From JADKCL01 sp031415375 (GTDB lineage Bacteria > Bacteroidota > Bacteroidia > J057 > JADKCL01): a stretch of DNA of 64,000 nt. The translations under genes and the position numbers were made by a program. Where the stretch lies: NCBI GenBank assembly GCA_031415375.1, contig JANORP010000378.1, positions 52,796 to 116,795 of the forward strand, written 5' to 3'. Below are positions 1 through 10,172 of this stretch, in pieces. Below the pieces are notes generated by a model. It was given only the letters and a program-made list of their open reading frames with translations. It was not told the DNA's origin and did not search any database. Numbering within the stretch: the first letter of the stretch is position 1; every line of letters starts with the position of its first letter.

Positions 1-1
1 C

Positions 2-3000
2 GGCGGCATCCTCGGTGGATTTTACAACTTGGGTTCGGCACCGACTGCTTTCACCACATTCCAGATCCAATTGTTTGAAAGCAACAATACGATCCAGGTC
101 CAAACTACATTGGTGAACTCCGATGCAACCCGCCTCCACACTATGGGAATTGAAAACGTAGGAGGCACTGCAGGTTTCACAGCCTCAGGTAGGGACAACG
201 CGCTCTGGTCATTGACCAACAATGGTACACAATTTACGCCCTTGGGCACATTTACCTATGCTTGGACACCTGCCCTCGGTCTCACCCCTTCAGCCGCTTT
301 CGCAAATCCTACCACACCCGCCTTGGCTACCACCACGCCCTACAACGTGACTGTGACCGATGCACAAGGCTGTGCCGCAACAGGTTCTGTCACCGTGACC
401 GTCAATCCAGTATTGGTGCCAGCAGTGAGCATCACTGCCGCTCCAGGTAGCACCATCTGCACGGGCGACAATGTGACCTTTACTGCCGCCTCGACCAACG
501 CTGGCGCAACGCCTATCTATGTGTGGAAGAAAAATGGATCAGCCGTAGGTACCAATAGCACCACCTACAGCGACAATGCCTTGGCCAATGGTGACTTGAT
601 CACTTGCGATCTCACCTCCAATGCCCTCTGCGCCGCACCAACCTCGGTGACCAGCAATACGATTACGATGATCGTGAATCCGATCGTAACCCCTACTGTG
701 AGCATCGCTGTCGCACCTAGCGCCACGATCTGCGCAGGCGACAACGTAACCTTCACGGCGACCCCAGTGAATGGTGGCGCAACGCCAGTCTATCAATGGA
801 AGAAAAACGGCTCCGCTGTCGGCCTCAACACCGTCACCTATACCGACAATGCCTTGACCAATGGTGACGCGATCACATGCGAGGTGACCTCCAATGCGCC
901 TTGCCCTTCAATCGCCACGGTGACCAGCAATTCAATCGTGATGGTCGTGAATCCCGTCTTGACACCGAGCGTGAGCATCGTTGCCGCTCCTGGCACCACG
1001 ATCTGCGATGGTGATAACGTGACATTTACGGCCACGCCTGTGAATGGTGGCACGATTCCCGCCTATCAATGGAAGCTGAACGGCACCGATATCGGCACCA
1101 ACAGCAACACCTATACCGACAACACGCTAGCCAACGGCGATGTGATCACTTGTGTGCTCACCTCCAATGCAGTCTGTGCTGCACCTATCATGGTGACGAG
1201 CAATGCGCTCACGATGACCGTGAATCCGATCTTGACACCATCAGTGTCCATCGCCGCGGCTCCCAGCACGGTGATCTGCGCAGGTACCAGCGTGACCTTC
1301 TCGGCAACCGTCGTCAATGGTGGCACAACACCCACTTACCAATGGAAGCTCAACGGCTCCAACGATGGCACCAACAGTGCCACGTATGCCAATGCTGCAC
1401 TTTCAAATGGCGACGTGATCACTTGCGAAGTCACATCCAATGCTACATGTGCGGTCCCCACAATGGCGACTAGCAACGCGCTCACGATGACCGTGAACCC
1501 TGTCTTGGCTCCGACCTTGTCGATCTCTGCCAATCCAGGGACATCGATCTGTGCAGGAACCAACATTACTTTCACGGCCGTAGCCGTCAATGGTGGCAGC
1601 ACACCGACCTATCAATGGCGCCTGAATGGTGGTGCAGTAGGCACCAATAGCGACACCTATAGCAATGCGTTGCTTGGCAGTGGTGACTTGATCACCTGTG
1701 AGATCACCAGCAGTGACCCTTGCTCCTCGCCCACGTTTGTCGTGAGCAACACCCTTACCATTTCTGCGGTGACGAATACTGTACCTACGGTTACGATCTC
1801 TGCTAGCCCTGGCCAAACGATTTGCCCCGGCACATCGGCCACCTTCACAGCTGTCCCCAACAATGCGGGCATTACTCCAAGCTACCAATGGAAGCTCAAC
1901 AGTAGCAACGTCGGCACCAACAGCGCAACCTATACCAACGGCGGCTTGACCACAGGCGACGTCGTCACCTGCGTGGTCACCTCCAGCGATCCTTGCGCAT
2001 TGCCCATCACCGCCACCAGCAATGCAATCACGATGACAGTGGCCGACCTCACCAATCCGATCGCTGTCTGCCAGCCAGTAACGATCGCCTTGAACGGCTC
2101 GGGCAATGCCAGCACCACCGCATCAACTGTGAACAATGGATCAAGTGACAACTGCACCGCAACAGGTGCTTTGGGCTTGGCCTTGTCCACGACCACATTT
2201 ACCTGCGCACAGTTGGGTGCCAATACAGTCACGCTCACTGTGACCGATGCCGCTGCACGCACGGGCACCTGCTCTGCAACCGTGACGGTGACCGATGCCA
2301 TCCTCCCGATCATCGCTTGCCCATCCAATGCCACGTCCAACAATACCACCGGCCAATGCGCCGCAGTGGTGACCTACACCGCAGCATCTGCGATCGACAA
2401 TTGTACACCCGTCGTGACCCAAACCGCAGGCTTGGCAAGCGGTGCGAGCTTCCCTGTGGGCGTCACCACCAATACCTTCAGGGCTACCGATGCAGCAGGC
2501 AACACGGCCACCTGCTCGTTTACAGTGACCGTGACCGACATCCAAGTGCCTGCGATCACCTGCCCTGCCAATACCAGCGTGAGCAATGGCGTAGGTTTGT
2601 GTGCTGCCACGGTGAGCTACACCTCACCTATCGGCACAGACAACTGCCCTAGCCCTGCCACGACGCAGACCGCAGGCTTGGCCAGCGGTGCTACCTTCCC
2701 GATCGGTGCCACCACCAATACCTTTAGGGTTACCGATGCAGCTGGCAACACGGCCACTTGTGCGTTCACCGTCACGGTGACCGACAACCAAGTGCCCACG
2801 ATCACATGCCCAACCAACATCAGCGTGAACAATGGCGCTGGCCTTTGTGCTGCCATCGTGACCTACACCTCACCTGTCGGCATAGACAACTGCCCTAGCC
2901 CTGTCACGACGCTCACCGCAGGTTTGGCCAGCGGTGCCAGCTTCCCTGTCGGTGTCACCACCAATACGTTTAGGGCCACCGATGCGGCTAGCAACACAGC

Positions 3001-5443
3001 TACTTGTTCCTTCACGGTCACCGTGGTGGACAATACGCTGCCCACGATCACTTGCCCAGCCAACATCACAGCCAACAACGGCGTGGGTCTCTGTGCTGCC
3101 ATCGTGACATACGCTGCGCCTATCGGTGCCGACAACTGTACGCCCACCACGACCCAAACCGCAGGTTTGGCCAGCGGTGCCAGCTACCCTGTCGGTGTCA
3201 CTACCAATACCTTCCGTGTCACCGATGCAGCTAGCAACTCGGCAACTTGTTCCTTCACGGTCACCGTGGTGGACAATACATTGCCTACGATCACTTGCCC
3301 AGCCAACATCAGCGTGAACAACGCATCTGGTCTGTGTGCTGCAACCGTGACATACGCTGCCCCAGTCGGTGCCGACAACTGTACGCCCACCACGACCCAG
3401 ACCGCAGGTTTGGCCAGCGGTGCCAGCTTCCCTGTCGGTGTCACCACCAATACCTTCCGCGTCACCGATGCGGCTAGCAACTCGGCGACCTGCTCATTTA
3501 CCGTCACAGTCGTGGACAATCAGCTCCCAGGCATCACCTGCCCCGCCAATATCAGTGTGAGTGCGAGTGTGGGTCTGTGTGCAGCAACGGCGACTTATAC
3601 CGCACCAGTCGGCACCGACAACTGTGCATTGCCGACCATTACACAGACCGCAGGCTTGGCCAGCGGCGCAAGCTTCCCTGTCGGTGTCACCACCAACACG
3701 TTCCGTGCGACCGATGCAGCAAGCAACTCTGCAACCTGCTCGTTCACCGTGACCGTGAGTGACAACCAGCTGCCACAGATCACCTGCCCTGCAAACGTGG
3801 TCGTCGGCAACGACGTGGGCGTCTGCGGTGCCATCGTGACCTTTGCCGCCCCAGTCGGCACCGACAACTGCTCTGCAACGACTGCACTCATCAGCGGCAA
3901 CGCCAGTGGCACGCCATTCACCGTCGGCACGAGCACTGTGACCTTCAGGGCTACTGATGCCGCCGGCAACTCTGCCACGTGTAGCTTCACAGTGACCGTC
4001 AACGACACCGAAGCCCCGACTTGGGCTGCTTGCCCAGCCAACAGGACTGTCTCCACCTCAACCAACAGCTGCGATGCGATCGTGAGCTGGACTGTGCCTA
4101 CGGCTGCAGACCAGTGTTCCGTTCCCACGACCTCGACGACGCATACCTCTGGTAGCACATTTGTCCTTGGCACCACCACCGTCATCTACAGTGCCGTCGA
4201 TGCTGCCGGCAACACCGCAACTTGCACCTTCACCGTGACCGTCAACGACAGCGTGGCCCCAACGGCCCTCTGCCAAGGCGTTACCGTGACGCTTGATGCT
4301 GCTGGAAATGGCAGCACCACGAGCAATGCTGTGAACAACGGTAGCACCGACAATTGCGCCATCGACACAGTGGTCCTGAGCCAGACAGCCTTTACATGTG
4401 CCGATGCAGGTGTGAACACAGTCACCCTCATCGTGACCGATGCCGCTGGCAACACAAGCACTTGCACCGCAATCGTGACCGTCGTGGCACCTGCCGTCAC
4501 GGGCACTGCGATTGCCGACACCACGACTTGCGGCTACAACATCTCTTGCAACGGCGGCACCGACGGTGTGGCTACAGCAGCAGGTGCTGGTGGATGCCCA
4601 TCCTATACCTACCTCTGGAGCAACAATGCCAACACTGCGACCGTCACAGGTCTTGCAGCCGGCACCTATACCGTGACGATCACGGATGGTGCAGGTGGTC
4701 TTGTCGTCAAGACAGTGACCCTCACGCAGCCAGCTGCCATTACCGCGACAGCGGTGGCCACGTCGTCTTGTGCTGGTGACTCGACTGGAGCTGTTAATCT
4801 CACACCTGCGGGTGGCAATGATTGCCTTGGTTATACCTTCCTCTGGAGCAATGGCGCCACGACCGAAGATCTGAGCAACGTTCCTGCGGGCACCTATACC
4901 GTGACCGTGACCGACGCAAATGCTTGCACAGGTACACAGACCGTGACGGTCGGTGCATTTGCTGCACTCAACCCCACGATCTCCAATGTCGGCAACCTGC
5001 TGAGCTCGGTACAAGTGTGGACGAGCTACCAATGGTTGCTCAATGGCAATACCATCCCTGGAGCCACTGCCAGCGGCTACACTGCCACAGCTACGGGCAG
5101 CTACTCCTTGCTGGTGACGGATGCCAATGGCTGTACAGCAGTGACCGACACCCTGAACGTGACCCTCGTGGGCATCAGCGATCCCGCGCTCGGGTTCATT
5201 GGCCTCTCGATCTATCCCAACCCTGCCCGTGGTGAATTCAAGTTGCTCACCGAGCAGCCCATCACGCAGAGCCTTACCGTGAGCATCTTTGACATGTATG
5301 GCCACCGCTTCACGCAGCAGTACATGCCATCGCTCGGCCATGAGGTCGCCTTTGACATCAATGGCTACTCAGCTGGCAACTATCTTGTAGAGGTCGTCTC
5401 CAAGACTGGCCATCGCAAGGTGTTCAAGCTGGTCGTGCAATAA
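2..5443 (+). CDS. Giant T9SS-secreted Ig-like/HYR/SprB repeat protein (5' end outside window)
   Basis: The frame is open to the first bases of the window, so the true start lies upstream; the TTG at 29 is only an internal codon. About 1,810 residues are visible. In order they are an N-terminal segment of a type seen in Bacteroidota surface proteins, six Ig-like repeats of about 88 residues each with a Cys pair, one Cys-containing beta repeat, eight HYR domains, a second copy of that beta repeat, two SprB-type repeats and a last Ig-like stretch. The end is a type A sorting domain beginning around IYPNPARGEF, ending in KVFKLVVQ. Such proteins cross the outer membrane by T9SS and are anchored or released, and an adhesive or matrix role is inferred. 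The stop is followed by a strong terminator. The repeat architecture is seen directly; no specific ligand can be named. Confidence 0.9.
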   Translation, partial: GGILGGFYNLGSAPTAFTTFQIQLFESNNTIQVQTTLVNSDATRLHTMGIENVGGTAGFTASGRDNALWSLTNNGTQFTPLGTFTYAWTPALGLTPSAAFANPTTPALATTTPYNVTVTDAQGCAATGSVTVTVNPVLVPAVSITAAPGSTICTGDNVTFTAASTNAGATPIYVWKKNGSAVGTNSTTYSDNALANGDLITCDLTSNALCAAPTSVTSNTITMIVNPIVTPTVSIAVAPSATICAGDNVTFTATPVNGGATPVYQWKKNGSAVGLNTVTYTDNALTNGDAITCEVTSNAPCPSIATVTSNSIVMVVNPVLTPSVSIVAAPGTTICDGDNVTFTATPVNGGTIPAYQWKLNGTDIGTNSNTYTDNTLANGDVITCVLTSNAVCAAPIMVTSNALTMTVNPILTPSVSIAAAPSTVICAGTSVTFSATVVNGGTTPTYQWKLNGSNDGTNSATYANAALSNGDVITCEVTSNATCAVPTMATSNALTMTVNPVLAPTLSISANPGTSICAGTNITFTAVAVNGGSTPTYQWRLNGGAVGTNSDTYSNALLGSGDLITCEITSSDPCSSPTFVVSNTLTISAVTNTVPTVTISASPGQTICPGTSATFTAVPNNAGITPSYQWKLNSSNVGTNSATYTNGGLTTGDVVTCVVTSSDPCALPITATSNAITMTVADLTNPIAVCQPVTIALNGSGNASTTASTVNNGSSDNCTATGALGLALSTTTFTCAQLGANTVTLTVTDAAARTGTCSATVTVTDAILPIIACPSNATSNNTTGQCAAVVTYTAASAIDNCTPVVTQTAGLASGASFPVGVTTNTFRATDAAGNTATCSFTVTVTDIQVPAITCPANTSVSNGVGLCAATVSYTSPIGTDNCPSPATTQTAGLASGATFPIGATTNTFRVTDAAGNTATCAFTVTVTDNQVPTITCPTNISVNNGAGLCAAIVTYTSPVGIDNCPSPVTTLTAGLASGASFPVGVTTNTFRATDAASNTATCSFTVTVVDNTLPTITCPANITANNGVGLCAAIVTYAAPIGADNCTPTTTQTAGLASGASYPVGVTTNTFRVTDAASNSATCSFTVTVVDNTLPTITCPANISVNNASGLCAATVTYAAPVGADNCTPTTTQTAGLASGASFPVGVTTNTFRVTDAASNSATCSFTVTVVDNQLPGITCPANISVSASVGLCAATATYTAPVGTDNCALPTITQTAGLASGASFPVGVTTNTFRATDAASNSATCSFTVTVSDNQLPQITCPANVVVGNDVGVCGAIVTFAAPVGTDNCSATTALISGNASGTPFTVGTSTVTFRATDAAGNSATCSFTVTVNDTEAPTWAACPANRTVSTSTNSCDAIVSWTVPTAADQCSVPTTSTTHTSGSTFVLGTTTVIYSAVDAAGNTATCTFTVTVNDSVAPTALCQGVTVTLDAAGNGSTTSNAVNNGSTDNCAIDTVVLSQTAFTCADAGVNTVTLIVTDAAGNTSTCTAIVTVVAPAVTGTAIADTTTCGYNISCNGGTDGVATAAGAGGCPSYTYLWSNNANTATVTGLAAGTYTVTITDGAGGLVVKTVTLTQPAAITATAVATSSCAGDSTGAVNLTPAGGNDCLGYTFLWSNGATTEDLSNVPAGTYTVTVTDANACTGTQTVTVGAFAALNPTISNVGNLLSSVQVWTSYQWLLNGNTIPGATASGYTATATGSYSLLVTDANGCTAVTDTLNVTLVGISDPALGFIGLSIYPNPARGEFKLLTEQPITQSLTVSIFDMYGHRFTQQYMPSLGHEVAFDINGYSAGNYLVEVVSKTGHRKVFKLVVQ
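419..2040 (+). repeat. Six tandem Ig-like repeats
   Basis: Six successive units share a start like VSIAAAPSTVICAG, a central YQWKLNG and an end like NALTMTVNP. Each has two Cys suited to an intradomain disulfide. The unit is about 88 codons. Adjacent copies keep long identical nucleotide stretches, which suggests recent tandem duplication. Confidence 0.85.
2300..4250 (+). repeat. Eight tandem HYR domains (about 243-bp unit)
   Basis: Eight units follow the HYR pattern: ITCPANI at the start, GLCAA, DNC, then GLASGASFPVG and CSFTVTV at the end. Copies 4 and 5 are exactly 243 bp apart and nearly identical in DNA (compare 3131 onward with 3374 onward). Copies 7 and 8 are the most divergent. HYR is an immunoglobulin-like extracellular fold. 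Confidence 0.9.
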
Positions 5444-5468
5444 GCGCGACCCGCTTGCTATGAAACTG

Positions 5469-5500
5469 AAGAGGCCCTGCATGCAAATGCGGGGCCTCTT
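5469..5500 (+). terminator. Rho-independent terminator after the giant repeat protein
   Basis: A 14-bp stem (5469-5482 with 5487-5500, one G-T pair) closes a GCAA tetraloop and is followed by TTTGTT. It lies 25 bp after the stop codon at 5443. Confidence 0.85.
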
Positions 5501-5587
5501 TGTTGGTGGATAGGGATCTGTTTTGCTTTTCAGCATTTCATGCCAACGGTTCCTTTTGCAAGGCTTGCTTCCAGAAGGATCAGTCGG

Positions 5588-7396
5588 CTATTTGAACTTT
5601 TGCGCTGCCAGCGGCGTCCAAAATTCAAAGGCCCTGAAACCAGGCTTTATCGTCGTGGGCAGTGCATTGCGGTACCGCTTGTCGATCAAAAGGCGTGACT
5701 GGGGCGCAAAAAGGGGTAGCATGGGCAATTGTGCGAGCCAGAGCGCCTCAAATTTGTGGTAAAGGGGCACACGGTCACTGGCGGAGATCGTTTGCCGAAT
5801 CTGATCGATGAGTGCATCGGTCGTCGTGTCGCCAAATCCAAAGAAATTCATTCCGCCATTGGCCCAATTCTCGGATGCCCAGAGCTGTTCCAAATCTGTG
5901 GGAAGTGGACTCCCTGAGATGCCATTGATCACCATGTCGAAATCATGGTCGCGCATGCGGTCATTGAGCGTCGCAAAAACGAGGGGATTGGGCGTGATCA
6001 ACATGCCGACTTTGATGGCTTGGTCGGCAAGCATGCGTGCAATGCTTGCACCCGATTCACTGGCGTTGGAAAACAACAATTCGATTTCCAATTTCAGTCG
6101 TTTGCCCTGGACCATCTTGTCGCGCAGGCCGTCGGCATCGCTGTCGATCCATCCCGCCTCATCCAGCAAGGCTTTCGCCTTTCCAGGATCGAAGGCATAG
6201 CCTTGCAGCTTGGGATCCAATTCGTCGGTCTTCAAGGGAGAGATGCAGCTGATTTGGGGCGTGCCAAAACCGTTGTACACTTTGGCAATGATCGTTTGGA
6301 TGTCTGTAAGGTGGGCGACTGCCTTGCGCACCCTCACATCCTCCAGTACAGGCCTGCGACCCACGCTGGGCTTGCAGTTGAAGCCCAAGTACAGCAATGT
6401 GTAGGTCGTAGGGGTGTGGAAATAAAAATGCTTGGCGATGGACCCGGCAGTGTCCTCGCGGGCTGCAATGAAATCATCAGGTGGCAGGTCCTGCACCACG
6501 TCCAATTCGCCGTTGCGGGCAGCTGCCAAGAACGTGGATTTATCCTTGATTGTCTTGAAGATCAACTTCTGTGCATAGCACTGGAACACATAACCCTTGC
6601 CGCGCAGCTGATCACCCCACCAATTTTGTTTGCGCACCAGCGTCACATTGTCACCTGGCGTCCAGCTCTCGACCTTGTAGGCGCCAGCACCATACATATA
6701 AGCTGGGTCAGTTGCATATTTGTCACTGTTGAAGCCCTCGAAAAAAGCCACCATCGCAGGGTCTTTGGCTAGTTCCGCAGCCTGGGTTGTAAAGTCAGCG
6801 ACGCTGTAGCGGCCCAATACATCAAGCGAATCAAAAAACTTGCGGGAGAGGATGTCAAAGTCGGCGATGAAGGTTTCCCCCAAGAAGAACGGCTCCGAAG
6901 TGACGACTGTGAAGCGGCGGTCATTTTGCGGATCGACCTGCACATCGGAAATGAACGCATAGATGCTCCGCATTTGCGCATTGTCGGTGAGCGAATTCTT
7001 CATGCACTTGACCGAAAAAGCATAGTCATGTCCCGTGATCGGGTCGCCATGGTCCCAGCGAGCCTCGGGCCGCATTTCGTAAGTGAAGCGCAACCCATCC
7101 GCAGAGATCTGAGCAGGACCCGTCACCAAAGCCGGCTCAGACTGCAAGGTCTGCGCATTGTAAGTCGCCAAGCTCAGGTGCATATTCTCCTTGATCGCCG
7201 TCGCAGGCCCTGTTCGGGAGCTGTAAGGCGCCAACCCATCGGGGTCGCTGCTGTGGTTGATCCTGATCCAGTCTCCATTGACAGGCAGACTGTCTTGGGC
7301 CTCAGGATCGGTGGTCGTGGAGGCTGGACGGCAGGCTGTGAGGGCTGCGGTGCAGAGGAGAAAGCAATAAAAACTGTAGAAGAAATGCCTTTTCAT
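5588..7396 (-). CDS. ABC transporter substrate-binding lipoprotein (SBP family 5, peptide/nickel type)
   Basis: This 602-residue protein has a lipoprotein signal, a hydrophobic stretch ending in LTAC with the lipid-modified Cys at residue 22. The mature part matches the large two-lobe extracellular solute-binding family 5: an early YNAQTLQSEPALVTG segment, FTYEMRPEARWDHGDP with the typical W-G-P core, and a later LLDEAGWIDSDADGLRDK segment. It should bind peptides or similar oligomers at the outer face of the inner membrane and deliver them to an ABC permease. No permease or ATPase gene is adjacent, so the partner must be encoded elsewhere. The family call is firm; the ligand is unknown. A promoter-like pair lies just upstream. 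Confidence 0.85.
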   Translation of the reverse strand: MKRHFFYSFYCFLLCTAALTACRPASTTTDPEAQDSLPVNGDWIRINHSSDPDGLAPYSSRTGPATAIKENMHLSLATYNAQTLQSEPALVTGPAQISADGLRFTYEMRPEARWDHGDPITGHDYAFSVKCMKNSLTDNAQMRSIYAFISDVQVDPQNDRRFTVVTSEPFFLGETFIADFDILSRKFFDSLDVLGRYSVADFTTQAAELAKDPAMVAFFEGFNSDKYATDPAYMYGAGAYKVESWTPGDNVTLVRKQNWWGDQLRGKGYVFQCYAQKLIFKTIKDKSTFLAAARNGELDVVQDLPPDDFIAAREDTAGSIAKHFYFHTPTTYTLLYLGFNCKPSVGRRPVLEDVRVRKAVAHLTDIQTIIAKVYNGFGTPQISCISPLKTDELDPKLQGYAFDPGKAKALLDEAGWIDSDADGLRDKMVQGKRLKLEIELLFSNASESGASIARMLADQAIKVGMLITPNPLVFATLNDRMRDHDFDMVINGISGSPLPTDLEQLWASENWANGGMNFFGFGDTTTDALIDQIRQTISASDRVPLYHKFEALWLAQLPMLPLFAPQSRLLIDKRYRNALPTTIKPGFRAFEFWTPLAAQKFK

Positions 7397-7417
7397 ACGT
7401 TGTTGTTCTTAGAATGG

Positions 7418-7449
7418 CAAAATCTAGTTGATTGTTGCGGGATTTACAA
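7418..7449 (-). promoter_or_regulatory. Putative Bacteroidota promoter for the binding lipoprotein gene
   Basis: On the minus strand TTG (7447-7449) is followed after 20 nt by TAGATTTTG (7418-7426), one base longer than the TAnnTTTG consensus. It sits 21 bp before the ATG at 7396. Confidence 0.4.
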
Positions 7450-7643
7450 GGCAAAAAGGAATGTATAAAGGTATTTGGCCAACGCCCAAGCAAATTCCAG
7501 TTAAAGAGCCTCGCATTTCAATGATGCGTAAGCTGTCGTTGCTCCACAAAATGCCGACGCTTTAGAATTGTCACATTCCTCCAAACCAGCAACCCTTTCC
7601 TTCTTGAAATGGGAGCATTCTACCGAGGAAACTTCCGCTCCCG

Positions 7644-10172
7644 ATGAAACCATTCCCCAAAATTCTCCCGACATTCGCCACAAGAAAGATGCCCAGCACC
7701 GCCCTCCCCATCCAAGAAATCATCCCAGCGCTCCTGCGAGCGCTGGCAGACCACCCCATCGTCATCTTGGAGGCCCCGCCTGGCGCGGGCAAATCGACCG
7801 AATTGCCGCTGCACTTGCTGCATGCACCGTGGCTGCAAGGACAGAAGATGCTCATGCTGCAACCACGCCGCCTTGCGGCGCGCGCGGTTGCGACGCGTCT
7901 TGCTGCACAGCTCGGCGAGCAAGTCGGGGAAACCGCCGGCTACCGCGTGCGCTTCGAACGCAAGATCAGCGCCCAGACCCGCATCGAGGTGCTCACTGAG
8001 GGCTTGCTCACCCGCCACATCCAGCAAGACAATGCCCTGGAGGGCATCGGGCTGCTGATCTTTGATGAATTCCACGAGCGCTCGCTCCATGCAGACCTCG
8101 CGCTGGTGCTCGCGCGGCAGGTGCAGGAGGTGCTGCGCGACGACCTGCGCATCCTCATCATGTCGGCCACGCTCGACACCGCCGCGCTCTCGCAATTGCT
8201 GGGAAATGCACCCGTGATCACGAGTAAGGGCCGCCAACATCCGATCGACATCCGCTACAGCCCCGTGCCCGATGGGCAGCGGCTCGAAGGCCATCTCGCC
8301 GCCACGGTGCGCAAGGCCCTCCGTGAGGACCAGGGCGACATCCTCGCCTTCCTCCCCGGCGCCGCCGAAATCGGCCGCGTGGCCGAGGCATTGTATGAAA
8401 ATCTGCCTGCTGGCATCCATCTGCACATGCTTTATGGCGACCTGCCGCTGCCGCAGCAGCAGGAAGCCATCCTGCCCGACCCCGAAGGAAGGCGCAAGGT
8501 GGTGCTGGCCACGACGATTGCCGAGACCAGCCTCACGATCGAGGGCGTCCATGTAGTCATCGACGCTGGGCTGGCGCGGGTGCCGCGGTTTGACCCGCGC
8601 TCGGGCCTTACACGCCTAGAGACGCTCAGCGTGACCCGCGACGCCGCCGACCAACGGGCAGGCCGCGCAGGTCGCCTCGGCCCCGGCGTGGCCTACCGCC
8701 TCTGGGCAGAGGGCAGCCACCAATACCTTCAAGCCCAACGCGAACCCGAGATCCTCCAAGCCGACCTCGCGCCCATGGCCCTCGAACTCGCCTATTGGGG
8801 TGTGACCGAGATGCGGGACTTGGGCTGGCCCACGCCGCCGCCTGTCGGGCATTTGAACCAAGCCTTGGAGCTGCTTACGCAGCTTGAAGCTTTGGAAAAT
8901 GGCCGCATCACGGCCCGTGGCAAGGATTTGCTGCGCCTGCCGACCCATCCGAGGCTGGCGCACATGCTCGCGGAGGGCGAGGCATTGGGGCTCGCTGGCC
9001 TGGCCTGCGACATCGCGGCGCTGCTGGAGGAGCGCGACCCGCTCCCGCGCGAAGCGGGTGCAGACCTCTGCCTACGCCTGGACGCATTGCGGCTGCACCG
9101 CACGGGCGGCCGCTCGCAGGGCGAGAGCGCGGGCCTGCGCAAGCTGGAACAGCTCTCTCAGGCTTGGCGCAAGATCTTGCGCTGCAATGCCCATGATCGA
9201 CCTGTCGAGGCCCAAGATGCTGGGCGCTTGCTCGCCGCCGCCTACCCCGAACGTGTTGCCAAGCGCGTCGGGCATCATCCGCCCACTTACCGCCTCAACA
9301 ATGGCCGTCGGGGCAGCATCCAAGGGCACGACGCGCTCGCCGACCACGAGTGGCTGGCCATCGGGCTCATGGATGCTGGCTTGCAGGAAGGCAAGATTTT
9401 CCTCGCCGCGCCCTTGGATCCGCAGGATTTGAAGGGGCACATGAAGACACATTCAGTTTTGCATTGGGACCGGGCGCAGGGGCTGATCTTGGCGCAGACA
9501 GAGTTGCGGTTGGGCACGCTGCTGGTGTCGAGCAAGCCCGCACCCAAGCTCAGCGATGCGGAATGCGTGCCGATCTTGTGTGCAGCCATCCGCGAGCAGC
9601 CCGATTTGCTGGCTTGGATGGAGGCCGCGGTGGCTTGGCAGGCGCGTGTGTTGAGTCTGAGGTTGTGGCGACCGCAGGAAGATTGGCCGGATGTATCGAC
9701 CGAGACGCTGCTGACGGATTTGGAGAAATGGCTGGGGCCCTACATCGGACATGTGCGGAAGCGGGATGATTTTAAGCGCGTGGACGTGCTGAGCTTGTTG
9801 TCGGCGCGCTTGCCCTGGGCGATGCAGCAGCAATTGGACGCCTTGGCCCCACAAAAGCTGGAGGTGCCGACGGGTTCACAGATTACCTTGGAATACTTTG
9901 CGGATGGCCGTGCGCCGATCTTGGCGGTACGCTTGCAGGAGATGTTTGGGCAGATGGACACACCGACGGTGAATCAGGGCCGCAATGCCGTCTTGATCCA
10001 TTTGCTGTCACCCGCATACCGTCCCTGTGCCGTGACCCAAGACCTCCGCAGCTTCTGGATGAATGCGTATGCCGATACCCGCAAAGACCTGCGGGGCCGC
10101 TACCCTAAACACAGCTGGCCCGAAAACCCGCTCACCGCAGAGGCCGTGCGCGGCGTGAAGCGAAAATCCTGA
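7644..10172 (+). CDS. hrpB: ATP-dependent RNA helicase HrpB (DEAH/RHA family)
   Basis: At 842 residues this has the usual HrpB length. Helicase motifs are in order: Walker A APPGAGKST near residue 45, the DEFH box in IFDEFHERS, motif III MSATLD, motif V TTIAETSLTIEGV and motif VI QRAGRAGR. The C-terminal part carries the HrpB-specific region with the WPENPLTAEA segment near the end. HrpB is a cytoplasmic NTP-dependent RNA helicase whose role in bacteria is poorly defined. The ATG at 7644 gives a 15-residue extension; the ATG at 7689 starts directly at the sequence that aligns with other HrpB proteins and may be the true start. The gene is notably GC-rich and stands alone, with about 250 bp free on its 5' side. 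Confidence 0.9.
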   Translation: MKPFPKILPTFATRKMPSTALPIQEIIPALLRALADHPIVILEAPPGAGKSTELPLHLLHAPWLQGQKMLMLQPRRLAARAVATRLAAQLGEQVGETAGYRVRFERKISAQTRIEVLTEGLLTRHIQQDNALEGIGLLIFDEFHERSLHADLALVLARQVQEVLRDDLRILIMSATLDTAALSQLLGNAPVITSKGRQHPIDIRYSPVPDGQRLEGHLAATVRKALREDQGDILAFLPGAAEIGRVAEALYENLPAGIHLHMLYGDLPLPQQQEAILPDPEGRRKVVLATTIAETSLTIEGVHVVIDAGLARVPRFDPRSGLTRLETLSVTRDAADQRAGRAGRLGPGVAYRLWAEGSHQYLQAQREPEILQADLAPMALELAYWGVTEMRDLGWPTPPPVGHLNQALELLTQLEALENGRITARGKDLLRLPTHPRLAHMLAEGEALGLAGLACDIAALLEERDPLPREAGADLCLRLDALRLHRTGGRSQGESAGLRKLEQLSQAWRKILRCNAHDRPVEAQDAGRLLAAAYPERVAKRVGHHPPTYRLNNGRRGSIQGHDALADHEWLAIGLMDAGLQEGKIFLAAPLDPQDLKGHMKTHSVLHWDRAQGLILAQTELRLGTLLVSSKPAPKLSDAECVPILCAAIREQPDLLAWMEAAVAWQARVLSLRLWRPQEDWPDVSTETLLTDLEKWLGPYIGHVRKRDDFKRVDVLSLLSARLPWAMQQQLDALAPQKLEVPTGSQITLEYFADGRAPILAVRLQEMFGQMDTPTVNQGRNAVLIHLLSPAYRPCAVTQDLRSFWMNAYADTRKDLRGRYPKHSWPENPLTAEAVRGVKRKS

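Noticed and set aside
2300..4250. The regular repeats considered as a CRISPR array
   Set aside because: Units are 243 bp, coding and in frame, with HYR domain signatures; no short repeat-spacer pattern and no cas genes.
4058..5341. A 427-codon minus-strand reading frame opposite the giant repeat protein
   Set aside because: Low-complexity, Cys/His/Gly-rich translation from the antisense of a biased repeat gene; no domain. The plus frame carries clear repeats and a sorting domain.
7620..8552. A 310-codon minus-strand frame opposite hrpB
   Set aside because: It is antisense to the conserved helicase motifs and arises from high GC; no domain of its own.
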